Assembly (NCBI GenBank): GCA_947495775.1
Contig: CANMAQ010000005.1
Location: 186,001-250,000 of the forward strand
From: Jejuia algarum
GTDB taxonomy: Bacteria; Bacteroidota; Bacteroidia; Flavobacteriales; Flavobacteriaceae
Length of the DNA: 64,000 bases
Direction: 5' to 3'
The translations under genes were made by a program, and so were the position numbers. The first letter of the stretch is position 1, and each line of letters opens with the position of its first letter. Below the pieces are notes generated by a model. That model was not told where the DNA came from and did no database searches. It saw only the letters and a program-made list of their open reading frames with translations. This document shows positions 43,152-52,990 of this stretch, in pieces.

Positions 43152-44777
43152 ATGTTATCAGTTTCAAACCTTTCAGTACAGTTTGGTAAACGCGTTTTAT
43201 TCGATGAAGTCAATACAACATTTAATAATGGAAATTGTTATGGTATTATTGGAGCGAATGGTTCTGGTAAATCTACATTCTTAAGAATACTTTCTGGTAA
43301 GCAAGATGCGACCTCAGGCCATGTGTCTTTGGAATCTGGTAAACGTATGTCTGTATTAGAGCAGAATCATAATTTATATGATGAAAATAATGTTTTAGAG
43401 ACCGTTTTAATGGGAAATAAAACCCTGTATAAAGTGAAAACTGAAATTGATGCACTTTATGCAGATTATACCGATGAGAATGCTGAGAAAATAGGGGAGT
43501 TGCAAGTGCAATTCGAAGAGATGAATGGTTGGAATGCCGATAGTGATGCTGCGGCGTTGTTATCTAATTTAGGGATAAAGGAAGACCACCATTACACGTT
43601 AATGGCAGATTTGGACGGAAAGCAAAAAGTACGAGTGCTTTTAGCCCAGGCTTTATTTGGAAATCCAGATGTGCTTATTATGGATGAGCCTACCAATGAT
43701 TTGGATTATGAAACCATCTCTTGGTTAGAAAACTTTTTGGCAAACTATGACAACTGTGTGATTGTTGTATCTCACGACCGTCACTTTTTAGATGCAGTTT
43801 GTACTCATATTTCTGATATTGATTTTGGAAAAATAAATCATTTTTCTGGAAATTATACCTTCTGGTACGAGTCTTCGCAACTGGCTGCAAAACAACGTGC
43901 ACAGCAAAACAAAAAGGCTGAGGATAAAAAGAAAGAATTGGAAGAGTTTATTCGTCGTTTTTCTGCCAATGTTGCTAAGAGTAAACAAGCCACAAGTAGA
44001 AAGAAGATGATTGATAAATTAGACATTTCAAACATAAAACCAACAAGTAGACGTTACCCTGCCATTATCTTTGAACGTGAGCGTGAAGCTGGCGATCAGA
44101 TTTTAAATATTGAAGGTTTAGCAGCGTCTTTAGATGGGGACATGTTATTTCAAAAGATAGATTTAAACTTAGCTAAAGGTGATAAAGTGGTTGTGTTTTC
44201 TAAAGATTCTAGAGCAACTACTGCATTTTACCAAATTATAAATGGTAATGAGACCGCAGATGCTGGTACTCATGCTTGGGGTGTTACAACAAACCAATCG
44301 TACTTGCCCTTAGATAATAGTGAATTTTTTGATAGCGACTTGTCTTTAGTAGATTGGTTACGCCAGTGGGCAACCACAGAAGAAGAACGCGAAGAAGTAT
44401 ACATAAGAGGTTTTTTAGGTAAGATGATCTTTAGTGGAGAAGAAGCCTTAAAAAAATGTAATGTCCTTTCTGGGGGGGAAAAAGTACGTTGTATGCTAAG
44501 CCGAATGATGATGATTCGTGCTAATGTATTGATGTTAGACGAGCCTACGAACCACTTAGATTTAGAAAGTATTACCGCCTTTAATAACTCGTTAAAAAAC
44601 TTTAAAGGTACCGTGTTATTTACAACGCATGACCATGAGTTTGCACAAACGGTAGCCAACCGTGTTATTGAATTAACGCCAAATGGCATCATTGATCGTT
44701 ACACAACTTTCGACGAGTATATGCAAGATGCTAAAATTAAGGAATTACGTGAAAAAATGTATACGGTAACAGCTTAA
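43152..44777 (+). CDS. ABC-F family ATPase (YbiT-like) with one degenerate ATP site
   Basis: A 541-residue soluble protein with two ABC domains joined by a charged helical linker (residues about 240-295), the layout of ABC-F proteins that act on the ribosome. Domain 1 has an intact Walker A GANGSGKST (34-42) and MDEPTNDLD, but its signature is LDGKQ (154-158) rather than LSGGQ. Domain 2 has an intact signature LSGGE (439-443) and MLDEPTNHLD, but its Walker A reads FSKDSRATT (349-357), with no P-loop lysine. The two defects fall in the same composite nucleotide site. No membrane domain, so not a transporter. Confidence 0.9.
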   Translation: MLSVSNLSVQFGKRVLFDEVNTTFNNGNCYGIIGANGSGKSTFLRILSGKQDATSGHVSLESGKRMSVLEQNHNLYDENNVLETVLMGNKTLYKVKTEIDALYADYTDENAEKIGELQVQFEEMNGWNADSDAAALLSNLGIKEDHHYTLMADLDGKQKVRVLLAQALFGNPDVLIMDEPTNDLDYETISWLENFLANYDNCVIVVSHDRHFLDAVCTHISDIDFGKINHFSGNYTFWYESSQLAAKQRAQQNKKAEDKKKELEEFIRRFSANVAKSKQATSRKKMIDKLDISNIKPTSRRYPAIIFEREREAGDQILNIEGLAASLDGDMLFQKIDLNLAKGDKVVVFSKDSRATTAFYQIINGNETADAGTHAWGVTTNQSYLPLDNSEFFDSDLSLVDWLRQWATTEEEREEVYIRGFLGKMIFSGEEALKKCNVLSGGEKVRCMLSRMMMIRANVLMLDEPTNHLDLESITAFNNSLKNFKGTVLFTTHDHEFAQTVANRVIELTPNGIIDRYTTFDEYMQDAKIKELREKMYTVTA

Positions 44778-45247
44778 GTAAGCCTACTACTAGTCTTATA
44801 TTAATGTCTTTATGCTGCTGCGTTTATCCTTATTAGAGGGTAGAGGGTAATGTGGAAGTAATACGCGTAAATCTATTTATGATCTAAAAACGTTACCTAA
44901 AGTAAGAGGTATAGAAATACACAGGTTTTAGATAACAGCGGTAGGTTAAGTTCGAATATGGAATGATACAACACAAAGAAAAGTGGCATAACTATTTTGG
45001 AAAAAACATTAAAAGGTAACCATGTATAGATGGTAGAACATTATGCTTTACTTTGGTCTTAGTGTTGTAATTTGTGTTGGTGCGATTTAAAGATTTTTAG
45101 AAGCAATCCTACACGTATTAAGAACATAAAAATAGACCTATAAGCCCGATACATGCGCATGGTCTCAGTGGTGATGTCGTATACTTGTTTTCCTAATTAG
45201 TAGGATTTAGGATTAAAAGACGGCATTAAAACGTATTTAATCGCCTT
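44778..45247. other. Intergenic region without a recognisable gene
   Basis: About 470 bases between convergent genes. I found no open frame with family resemblance, no tRNA-like fold and no strong terminator. The stop-rich but not extremely AT-rich sequence could be an old gene remnant; nothing supports a specific call. Confidence 0.35.
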
Positions 45248-45490
45248 TTATGCCGTAGCTGTAACCGTTTCTAAAAGTGTTAATTGTTCCAAAATGGGAG
45301 ACGCATTTTTGAGCTCTTCTTTGTGGATATGAATTTCCTGTAAGCCTTCAATGCTAGAGCCAAAACCCGCTAAACGACCAGATTCTGACTCCTCCTTAAT
45401 AATAGCACAAACGTTTTGCGCTTCTAATGCAGCAAATAATTGCTGAACTTCGATAAAATTTCCTGAGAATACTTTAATGTAGTTAGACAT
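45248..45490 (-). CDS. DUF2007-family small protein
   Basis: An 80-residue protein of the DUF2007 'putative signal transducing' type: KVFSGNFIEVQQLFAALEAQNVCAIIKEES, a beta-alpha-beta unit, then a helix ending ASPILEQLTLLE. The family is small, cytoplasmic and of unknown function. It is the third gene of the pheT-PAP2 run, 43 bases after the phosphatase stop. Confidence 0.82.
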   Translation of the reverse strand: MSNYIKVFSGNFIEVQQLFAALEAQNVCAIIKEESESGRLAGFGSSIEGLQEIHIHKEELKNASPILEQLTLLETVTATA

Positions 45491-45533
45491 AATGCTTTGA
45501 TTTAGTTATTTTTGTAAAGGTAAGAAAAAACAA

Positions 45534-46418
45534 CTAAAAAACACCCCTTAATCCTATAGAATTTACACCTAAACTCATATTCCAACTTATTTTTTTAGGG
45601 GCTTTCGTATAATCGTAAGCCTCTGTGTTGAATAAAAACTTATCGACACTGTCCACAATAATAACACTTAATGCTGCCGAAAAAGCAATATCTGTAAGCC
45701 AATGCGCACCATCTACAAGACGCGATACTGGTGGAATGGCACCCAGAGAATAGATGCCTACTTTTACCCAAGTATTGCTAAATTGTTTGGCTATAGCGTG
45801 CGCCATAGTCGTAGAAAGCGCAGTATGACCAGAAGGAAAAGAATGGAACGTTGGTTCTGCAGAAAATAAACTAAGATCGTTGTTACTAAACCCAGAGTTG
45901 GGGCGTGCACGCCCAACAGCAGTTTTAAGAAAACTTTGTAAAAAACCATTGGTTATAGAAGACGATATGATTAATACACTCGTTTTTCTAATTTTTTCAT
46001 TTTTAGTAAAAAGACCAAAACCATAGAGCCCTGCATTTGCTAAGAAATAATTTTGAGGACTCCCAAAATACCAACCTACATTTCTAATCGGTTCTGGAAA
46101 GTCTTCACTGTTTCTTGCAAAAAAGCGATTGGTTTCATTGTCTAAACTTGTAAGCGCTAAAGTACCGCCCACAAGTATACCTAACTTAGCAAAGTCTTTA
46201 CCTTTCCAGTATAAGGGTCTTGAAAAGCCATGAACAACACCTTTAAAGGTGTACTTGGCATCATGTTTTAAAAGTTGAAATATACTGGCAGTAGACGGGT
46301 CTTGTACCAATAGACTATCTTTTGTAGTACTCGAAGCACCTTGTTGTGCAGAGATTTTTAAACCGCTATGGCATACAAAAAGGATGCATAAGGTTATAAC
46401 TGTTTTAAAATTATTCAT
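45534..46418 (-). CDS. PAP2-family membrane phosphatase
   Basis: A 294-residue exported/membrane protein with the three-part PAP2 signature: KTAVGRARP, PSGHT with the catalytic His, and SRLVDGAHWLTD with the second His. Such enzymes dephosphorylate lipid phosphates such as phosphatidic acid or undecaprenyl pyrophosphate on the periplasmic side. A signal peptide (ends about ISAQ) and several membrane helices are present. It starts 3 bases after the pheT stop, so it is expressed with pheT although functionally unrelated. Confidence 0.88.
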   Translation of the reverse strand: MNNFKTVITLCILFVCHSGLKISAQQGASSTTKDSLLVQDPSTASIFQLLKHDAKYTFKGVVHGFSRPLYWKGKDFAKLGILVGGTLALTSLDNETNRFFARNSEDFPEPIRNVGWYFGSPQNYFLANAGLYGFGLFTKNEKIRKTSVLIISSSITNGFLQSFLKTAVGRARPNSGFSNNDLSLFSAEPTFHSFPSGHTALSTTMAHAIAKQFSNTWVKVGIYSLGAIPPVSRLVDGAHWLTDIAFSAALSVIIVDSVDKFLFNTEAYDYTKAPKKISWNMSLGVNSIGLRGVF

Positions 46419-46421
46419 AGT

Positions 46422-48854
46422 TTAGCGTAATTCAGCACCAAGTTGCTTTTCAAAATTGGATTGTAATTTAGTCATTATTTTATCAATTTGCTTTTCGTTA
46501 AGCGTTTTGTTTTCATCTTGCAGTTTAAAACTTACGGCATAACTCTTTTTACCTTTAGGTAAATTTTTACCTTGGTAAACATCAAATAAACTAATGTCTT
46601 TAAGCACGTGTTTTTCGGTTTGTTTCGCGATTTTATGAATAGCTTCAAAAGTTACGTTTTCATCCAATAATAAGGCAAAATCACGGCGTACCGCTGGATA
46701 TTTCGCTATAGGTTGGAATGTTATTTTATGACGTTTAACGATGTCTAATACGGCATCCCAATTAAAATCTGCATACACAACTTCTTGTGTAATATCAAAG
46801 TGTTTTAATACTTTTTTAGAAATCAGACCAAAAGAGACCAATTGCGTTTTACCAAGATTTAAAGAGACCCCTTCACTATACAAATCGTTGGTAACAGGCG
46901 TTTCGTTGTACCTAGAAATTCCTAAGCGATTAAATACAGCATGTACAATACCTTTCATATAGAAAAAATCGCTGCGTTGAGCTGTATTGCTATTCCAACG
47001 TTCTGCATTTTGATTTCCTGTAGTAAAGAGTGTTAAATGTTTACCTTCTTCGGTATTGGTTGCTGTGTACTTATGATACGTCTTGCCAAATTCAAATAAC
47101 TTTAAATCTTGTCGTTTTCTGTTGCTGTTATATGCTATGGCTTCTAATCCAGAAAATAAAAGCGACTGTCGCAATACAGAAAGGTCTTTGCTTAATGGGT
47201 TTAGTATTTCGACATTATGTTCGGCTTTAAGTTGTTCACTAAGCGCGGCATAATTTGGTGTTGTTAAAGAATTGGATAAAATCTCAAAGAAACCTTGAGC
47301 TGCCAATTGATCGCCAATCGTGTTTTGAAGTTTATAATCTTCAAAACGCGATATGCTGGAAATAGACGCATTGAGCTTCTTAGAGGTAGATATGTTATTG
47401 TATCCATACACTCTTAAAATTTCTTCAATAATGTCTGCTTCACGTTGTACATCGTTTCTATACGCAGGTACGGTAAGTCCCAAGCCTGTTTCAGTAATGT
47501 TATTTACTTTAATTTCTAAAGCTGTGAGAATACTTTTTATCGTTTCTTTTGGAATTTCTTCTCCAATAATTTTTTTCGCATTATCAAAACTTAAACGCAC
47601 TTGAAAGTCTTCAATTTTCTTTGGGTAAAAGTCTACAATATCACTTGTAATATCACCACCTGCCAATTCTTGAATGAGTAAAGCAGCGCGTTTTAAAGCG
47701 TACTCTGTGATGTTAGGGTCAATACCGCGTTCAAAACGGAAAGACGCATCTGTATTAAGCGCATGGCGTTTTGCTGTTTTTCGAATGCTCACAGGATTAA
47801 AATAAGCACTTTCTAAAAATATACTTTTAGTTTGGCTGGTCACACCAGAGTCTAAGCCTCCAAAAACCCCCGCGATACACATTGGTTTTTCGGCATCACA
47901 GATCATTAAATCTTCTTCATGTAGCTCACGTTCTACACCATCTAATGTTGTGAATTTTGTGCCTTTTTTTAAGGTTTGCACCTTAATTTTATGACCTTCA
48001 ATTTTACCGGCATCAAACGCATGTAAAGGCTGTCCTAACTCATGCAATACATAGTTGGTAGCATCTACAACATTGTTTACTGGGGTTAAACCTATGGCTT
48101 GTAGCCTGTGTTTTAACCAATCTGGAGAGTCGCTAACTTTTAAGCCCGATATAGAAACCCCACAATAACGAGGCGCTAAATCTTTAGACATCACTTCAAC
48201 ATCTATTTTTAAGGTGCGATTTTCAACGTGAAAAGCACTAACAGATGGGGTGATTAATTCTTTTTTAATTTCTTTTTGTGCCAAGCCTGCTTTTAGATCG
48301 CGAGCTGTACCAAAATGGCTCATAGCATCTGCTCTGTTAGGCGTTAGGCCTATTTCAAAAACAGTATCGTTTTCAATATCGAAAATAGTAGCGGCAGGAG
48401 TTCCTACTTTTAAAGCGTCGTCCAATACCATAATACCATGATGAGAGGTGCCCAAACCAAGTTCGTCTTCGGCACAAATCATACCATGACTCACTTCGCC
48501 TCTTATCTTTCCTTTTTTTATAGTCCAAGCCTCACCATCTTCGGTATAAAGCGTAGTGCCTATAGTCGCTACGGGAACCTTTTGTCCAGCAGCAACGTTA
48601 GGCGCACCGCATACAATTTGTACGGGTGTTTCTAGGCCTAAATCTACTGTTGTTACTTTTAATTTATCGGCATTAGGGTGTTTTTCGCAAGTTAAAACGT
48701 GACCAACAACGACACCTTCTAATCCTCCTTTTAAAGATTGATAGCTAGTAATACCTTCAACCTCTAATCCTAAATCGGTAAGTAATTCACTGGTTTGCTC
48801 TGGTGTCCAATCTATCTTAATAAACTGCTTTAACCAGTTGTACGAAATCTTCAT
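46422..48854 (-). CDS. pheT: Phenylalanine--tRNA ligase beta subunit
   Basis: An 810-residue PheRS beta chain, which together with PheS charges tRNA-Phe. The N-terminal tRNA-binding (EMAP/OB) domain contains VVVGHVLTCEKHPNADKLKVT, and B3/B4 editing-domain elements (ISGLKVSDSPDWLKHRLQAIGL) follow. The B5 region is around YPKKIEDFQVRLSF, and the C-terminal anticodon-binding FDX-ACB domain is near YPAVRRDFALLLDE. Length is typical (about 800). pheS is not adjacent, which is common in this phylum. Confidence 0.97.
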   Translation of the reverse strand: MKISYNWLKQFIKIDWTPEQTSELLTDLGLEVEGITSYQSLKGGLEGVVVGHVLTCEKHPNADKLKVTTVDLGLETPVQIVCGAPNVAAGQKVPVATIGTTLYTEDGEAWTIKKGKIRGEVSHGMICAEDELGLGTSHHGIMVLDDALKVGTPAATIFDIENDTVFEIGLTPNRADAMSHFGTARDLKAGLAQKEIKKELITPSVSAFHVENRTLKIDVEVMSKDLAPRYCGVSISGLKVSDSPDWLKHRLQAIGLTPVNNVVDATNYVLHELGQPLHAFDAGKIEGHKIKVQTLKKGTKFTTLDGVERELHEEDLMICDAEKPMCIAGVFGGLDSGVTSQTKSIFLESAYFNPVSIRKTAKRHALNTDASFRFERGIDPNITEYALKRAALLIQELAGGDITSDIVDFYPKKIEDFQVRLSFDNAKKIIGEEIPKETIKSILTALEIKVNNITETGLGLTVPAYRNDVQREADIIEEILRVYGYNNISTSKKLNASISSISRFEDYKLQNTIGDQLAAQGFFEILSNSLTTPNYAALSEQLKAEHNVEILNPLSKDLSVLRQSLLFSGLEAIAYNSNRKRQDLKLFEFGKTYHKYTATNTEEGKHLTLFTTGNQNAERWNSNTAQRSDFFYMKGIVHAVFNRLGISRYNETPVTNDLYSEGVSLNLGKTQLVSFGLISKKVLKHFDITQEVVYADFNWDAVLDIVKRHKITFQPIAKYPAVRRDFALLLDENVTFEAIHKIAKQTEKHVLKDISLFDVYQGKNLPKGKKSYAVSFKLQDENKTLNEKQIDKIMTKLQSNFEKQLGAELR

Positions 48855-48879
48855 AAATTTATGATGCTATTTAAGCAAG

Positions 48880-48910
48880 CAAAGATAATTTTTTGAGGTT
48901 AGTATTCAAA
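48880..48910 (-). promoter_or_regulatory. Promoter of pheT
   Basis: On the minus strand, TTTG (plus coordinates 48907-48910), 19 bases, then TATCTTTG (48880-48887): a perfect match to the Bacteroidota TTTG-N19-TAnnTTTG promoter. The pheT start at 48854 lies 25 bases downstream. Confidence 0.7.
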
Positions 48911-49002
48911 TAAAGGGTTTCAATTTATGCGAACTAAATCATAAGTTTTTAAAACTTTAGAGCCGTCCTTCTCAATTTTAGAAATTGAAAGTGGCTTAAA
49001 GC

Positions 49003-49034
49003 AAAAAAAATCGGAACCTAAGTCCCGATTTTCT
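49003..49034 (-). terminator. Terminator of the small secreted protein gene
   Basis: Stem AAAATCGG (49007-49014) and CCGATTTT (49025-49032) around a 10-base loop, followed on the minus strand by a T-run (the A-run at 49003-49010). It is placed 45 bases after the stop of the minus-strand gene that ends at 49078. Confidence 0.7.
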
Positions 49035-49077
49035 TTCTTTTTCATAGTGCTACGATGTAATAACATCATAGGTTTTA

Positions 49078-49512
49078 TTATGGTAAACCAATTGCTGCAG
49101 AAGCAGGAAATCCACGTCTTGTAGATGTGCTTGAAGACGGTGTCTCAGTACTGCTAGAAGTTGTAGTGTCCGAATTATTTGTAACACGTCTTCTAATACG
49201 AGAAGAACGTCTACTTACTGTACTTGTAGTGCTAGGCGTAACATCTGTAGAGGGCGCAGTAGGTGCTGCTACTTCACCAGCAAGACCACATTGTACGCTA
49301 AGATTACTACCTTCACATTCAAATGTATCAAGAAGTTCTCCAGTTCTTCTGTTTAAAATGTTTAAAGTAGCACCGTCGCGTACTGTTCGTATTATAACAT
49401 CATACCCTCTTGTAAAAGTACCACATTCAGAACTCACAGCACATTCAGTCACTTGTGCATTTACTGCCGATGAGATTGCCAACGCGGCAACCATTGTCAT
49501 TAGTGTTTTCAT
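49078..49512 (-). CDS. Hypothetical secreted protein with Ser/Thr-rich tail
   Basis: A 144-residue protein, signal peptide MKTLMTMVAALAISSAVNAQ, then a cysteine-containing compact part (TECAVSSECGTF… ECEGSNLSVQCGL, four cysteines) and a low-complexity Ser/Thr/Arg-rich C-terminus. I use the ATG at 49512; a GTG at 49524 would add 4 residues without improving the signal. No family recognised. Single gene with its own terminator. Confidence 0.7.
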   Translation of the reverse strand: MKTLMTMVAALAISSAVNAQVTECAVSSECGTFTRGYDVIIRTVRDGATLNILNRRTGELLDTFECEGSNLSVQCGLAGEVAAPTAPSTDVTPSTTSTVSRRSSRIRRRVTNNSDTTTSSSTETPSSSTSTRRGFPASAAIGLP

Positions 49513-49524
49513 AATAATTTTCAC

Positions 49525-50013
49525 TTGTTTTTATCCCTACTCTATTAAAGGCTTTTCGGGTTACGCCAGCGCTGTATGGGTCGTCTATTTGTAAAGCGTC
49601 TTACAAGAGAGGAAACGTCAAAACGCCCGTTTTTTCTTATTTTAACATTTTAACAGTTTTAATATGGTGCCGTTGTATTTACAGTCACTTTATTTAGAGT
49701 GTATTATTACGAATAGAAATAGATATGTTAAAATTAAAAATGAGATGTTAATTTTTAATAAAGTATGTTGAAATGGCTGTTTATATACAAGAATGGGCGT
49801 TTTAATGGCGTGTGAAAAAGCTAGAAAACCATAGTTTTGAGCTGTGTGTATTTTAGCATTAAAGCACATATTTAAAGGATTAGAGGTACTTTATTCTGTA
49901 AGTGTAATACGTATTTGTCTTTAGAATAGGTTATTTTTACAGTGTAATTTTCGCAAATGAGATGGAATGTTATAACGTCTATTTTCTAATGTGATGTACA
50001 AGGGTAAATTGTT
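49525..50013. other. Intergenic region upstream of the CotH gene
   Basis: About 490 AT-rich bases between divergent genes. No gene recognised. A TAATTTTC sequence near 49940, one base off the -7 consensus, could serve the CotH gene, but the leader would be about 70 bases and the assignment is weak. Confidence 0.35.
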
Positions 50014-51465
50014 ATGAAATCACTACTGTCTAAAGCTGTTCTTCTTTTTTGTTTTTGTGTTGGAACAGAAACCCATATACAAGCACAGCAACTTGTGGCG
50101 GAGACGGGAAGCTATGGCATAGATGCTAAACAGAAATTAGTGGTTTGGCATGAAGCACATTTAAGGGCTCTTACAGGTAAAAATACAACTGCTACACAGT
50201 TAGAGTTTTTAGGAGAAACTCCATTTAAGGTCGCTTTAAAAGACCTGTCTTACAGCAAAAGTACTTCAGTGGCAGTTAATGGGGAGACGTATCGATTGTA
50301 TGTATCAAAATTACCAATGGTAAGTCTTCGCATTGATACATTCCATTTAAAAAATTACAAGAAGCGGCCTGGTACGCTTATTTACTTTAGAAACGGTACG
50401 TATTTAAAACAGACCTTAGGTGCGCGGTATCGTGGCAATCTATCATTATCTTTTCCAAAAAAATCATTCGATTTAGAATTTTGGAAAGACAGCATCTCGA
50501 AACAGAAAACAGATGTTAGTTTTAAGGAAATGCGTACGGATGATGATTGGATATTAGACGCTATGTACAACGAGCCCTTGCGGCTTCGTTCTTATGTCGC
50601 GAGTAATTTATGGTTGGCCATTCACGAACCGTATTACAAGAAAAAAGAGCCTCAAGCAAAGAGTGGTTTTGAGGTGCTGTATGTCGATTTATTTTTGAAT
50701 GGCAATTACCATGGGATTTATGCATTGTCTGAAGGTATTGATAGAAAACAATTGCAATTAAAAGCCAATGAAGGGCGACAGGTTTATGGGGAGTTGTTTA
50801 AGGCAGACGCTTACGAAGGGGCTCCAGATTTTAAAAAGGCTCCCGCTTATAATACTATTTTTCCACACTGGGGCGGTTTTGAAATGAGTTACCCAACTAT
50901 AGATTATAAAGCGCATTGGGATGATGTTGCAGCCTGTGTAGATTTTGTTATAAACAGTTCCGATGCAGCATTTTCTAAAGGGATTGCCGAAAAAATTCAT
51001 ATTGATAATGCGATCGATTACTTTCTTTTTGTAAATCTATTACGAGCTACCGATAATTTAGGTAAAAATTACTACTTGGCGCGTTATGACAAAGACGAAC
51101 CGTATTTTTTTGTGCCTTGGGATCTCGACGGTGTGTTTGGGATTATTTTAGAAGGCAGACGTATTGCGACCACCAACGACATTTTAACCAATGGTTTGTT
51201 TAAACGTTTGCTAGAGCTAAACCCAGAAAACTACAGATCGAAAATGAAGTTGCGATGGGACGCTTTAAGGCAAACCGCTTATAGCACGCCGCATCTTTGG
51301 GAGGCGATGACTCAAATTTATGAGCAATTTATGGAAGAAGGCATTTATGAAAGGGAATTTACGGTGTGGCCTAAAACAACAACTACAGAGAGCGATTACC
51401 ATTATTTAAAAACGTGGTTAAACGAGCGCTTAGCGTATTTAGACGCTTCTTTTAAAGCACTTTAA
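50014..51465 (+). CDS. CotH kinase family protein, exported
   Basis: A 483-residue protein of the CotH family, atypical secreted protein kinases. A signal peptide ends near IQAQQ. Family motifs are KSFDLEFWKD, VDLFLNGNYHGIYALSEGIDRKQL (N-lobe), DNLGKNYYLARY and PYFFVPWDLDGVFG, whose aspartates bind metal. It is likely extracytoplasmic and anchored to or modifying cell-surface structures. Convergent with the following phosphoesterase (5-base gap between stops). Substrate unknown. Confidence 0.85.
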   Translation: MKSLLSKAVLLFCFCVGTETHIQAQQLVAETGSYGIDAKQKLVVWHEAHLRALTGKNTTATQLEFLGETPFKVALKDLSYSKSTSVAVNGETYRLYVSKLPMVSLRIDTFHLKNYKKRPGTLIYFRNGTYLKQTLGARYRGNLSLSFPKKSFDLEFWKDSISKQKTDVSFKEMRTDDDWILDAMYNEPLRLRSYVASNLWLAIHEPYYKKKEPQAKSGFEVLYVDLFLNGNYHGIYALSEGIDRKQLQLKANEGRQVYGELFKADAYEGAPDFKKAPAYNTIFPHWGGFEMSYPTIDYKAHWDDVAACVDFVINSSDAAFSKGIAEKIHIDNAIDYFLFVNLLRATDNLGKNYYLARYDKDEPYFFVPWDLDGVFGIILEGRRIATTNDILTNGLFKRLLELNPENYRSKMKLRWDALRQTAYSTPHLWEAMTQIYEQFMEEGIYEREFTVWPKTTTTESDYHYLKTWLNERLAYLDASFKAL

Positions 51466-51470
51466 GACAC

Positions 51471-52673
51471 TTAGTCGAAATTTTTTCTTAATCCTAGGTC
51501 ATCCATACTAAAGACATTTCCATTTTCGATAAGCAAGCCTTTTGTTTTTCCCGAAAAAGCGCTTAGACCATGTGCGACATCTAACCGAATAACACGGCCT
51601 TCAAAATCACTAGAAATATCATGAACAGGTGTATGACCTATAACGATGTGTTTAGAGGCATAAAAGTTAAGGAGTTCGTCTAGAGCTGTAGGCTTTATTT
51701 TCTTGTAATTCGATCTGTTTTGCACAAGACCTCTGTACCAAAAAGGACCTTTTGTGCTGTAAAGAAATTGTAGGGTTCTATGTTTTATATGTTCTTGACT
51801 GCTGTAGTGCTGGCGTACCAAAGTATTAATCGTTTCTAAGCTAAGGTGGTAGTTTAGCAGTTCTGGGCTTAATCCTGCATGTACAAAAATATAGTCGCCA
51901 ATACGCTCAATAACATTTTTAGTGGCGAGCCATTGGCCTAGAATCGACGCATCAGAATATAGAAATTTAAGGGCTTCTTCAGCCGTATTTTTACCACTAA
52001 TACGTTTCGCGACCTTAATGTATTTCTTGCGGTTGTATTTATGATTGCCATTAAAATTTAAGATTTCATGATTGCCTAAAATAAAATGAACTTGACCGCC
52101 TTGGGTTTTAGCCTGCTGCTCTAATTTATAAATAAGCCATAGTACTGGTGTTACATTTTTTCCACGATCTACAAAGTCGCCCAAAAGCACTAAATGGCCT
52201 TTGTTAAATGTCCAATTATAGGTGCTGTCTATAATGTGATTTGCCAATAAAAAACCAGAAAAGGCATTAAAATTCCCCTCAATATCTGAAAGTACAACCA
52301 GTGTGTCGGGCATCTTATAGACTGTTTTTGGGATGTGTAATGTTGTCTGTAAAGCCAAATGAAATGTGTTGGGAACAGCATCATCTGTACTTACAACAAT
52401 AGCATTAGGATTAAAAACAGATGTTTTTGTAAATTGCTGTTTGACATCCACACGATATAGGGTATCGTTTATAATATAGGGGCCATCATTTCCTTTAAAC
52501 TGAAGTGCCTTTGGTTTTGAAACAGGTGTCTTTTGATGTGAATTAGAATTTTCATGAGCAGTATTAAACACGTCTTGCCCAAGTACACTCATGTGCATTA
52601 CAATACCGAAAAGCACACTTAACCGCATACATAATACAGTTTTAAGAGCAACAAAAGGGGTAGATCGCATCAT
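51471..52673 (-). CDS. Exported metallophosphoesterase (calcineurin-like)
   Basis: A 400-residue protein with an N-terminal signal (…LFGIVMHMSVLGQD) and the five calcineurin-type metal motifs: LSDIEGNF, LLGDFVDRGKNVTPVL, FILGNHEILNFNGNH, FVHAGLSP and VIGHTPVH. The GDxVDRG and GNHE arrangement resembles Shewanella-like protein phosphatases. Two metals would be bound for phosphate ester cleavage in the periplasm. The CotH kinase gene next door on the opposite strand is an intriguing but unproven partner. Confidence 0.88.
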   Translation of the reverse strand: MMRSTPFVALKTVLCMRLSVLFGIVMHMSVLGQDVFNTAHENSNSHQKTPVSKPKALQFKGNDGPYIINDTLYRVDVKQQFTKTSVFNPNAIVVSTDDAVPNTFHLALQTTLHIPKTVYKMPDTLVVLSDIEGNFNAFSGFLLANHIIDSTYNWTFNKGHLVLLGDFVDRGKNVTPVLWLIYKLEQQAKTQGGQVHFILGNHEILNFNGNHKYNRKKYIKVAKRISGKNTAEEALKFLYSDASILGQWLATKNVIERIGDYIFVHAGLSPELLNYHLSLETINTLVRQHYSSQEHIKHRTLQFLYSTKGPFWYRGLVQNRSNYKKIKPTALDELLNFYASKHIVIGHTPVHDISSDFEGRVIRLDVAHGLSAFSGKTKGLLIENGNVFSMDDLGLRKNFD

Positions 52674-52990
52674 GTTATAGTATAGGTTTTATTAAGAGTG
52701 GTGTTTTATTAAGCGATGAATTTAATTAAAGGCATTGTGTTTTAAGGTTGAAACCCTGTATGACAGTGTTTTTAAATACGAAATGGGACGTTATGAGTGT
52801 TAGTCGTAATAATTTATGTTTTTTTTACTTTTTAAACTTTTTTTAGAGGCCATGGCTTATTAGTGGTGCTCTATTCGAAACCTTATAAACTAAAAAACAT
52901 CCAAAAGGCTATTGCAATTACAGCTTTTGGATGTTTTTGTTGTTCAACAGCTTAGAACGTGTTTAAACCGTGTTCTAAGGAGTTTTTATT
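52674..52990. other. Intergenic region with bidirectional terminator
   Basis: About 315 bases between the phosphoesterase start and the tssC stop; apart from the terminator at 52893-52938 no gene or site was recognised. Confidence 0.5.
52893..52938. terminator. Strong terminator of the clpV-tssB-tssC operon
   Basis: A perfect 15-base stem, AAAAACATCCAAAAG (52893-52907) and CTTTTGGATGTTTTT (52924-52938), with A/T runs on both flanks. It ends the minus-strand tssC transcript and would also stop plus-strand reading. Confidence 0.85.

Noticed and set aside
44270..44692. 140-codon minus-strand open frame inside the ABC-F gene
   Set aside because: Shadow of the well-supported ABC-F protein.
44778..45247. 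Possible RNA gene in the 470-base gap
   Set aside because: No tRNA arms, no strong conserved-looking hairpins and no promoter-terminator pair could be seen.
49127..49594. 155-codon plus-strand open frame
   Set aside because: Antisense to the small secreted protein gene, whose signal peptide and terminator are convincing; the antisense product looks like mirrored codon usage.
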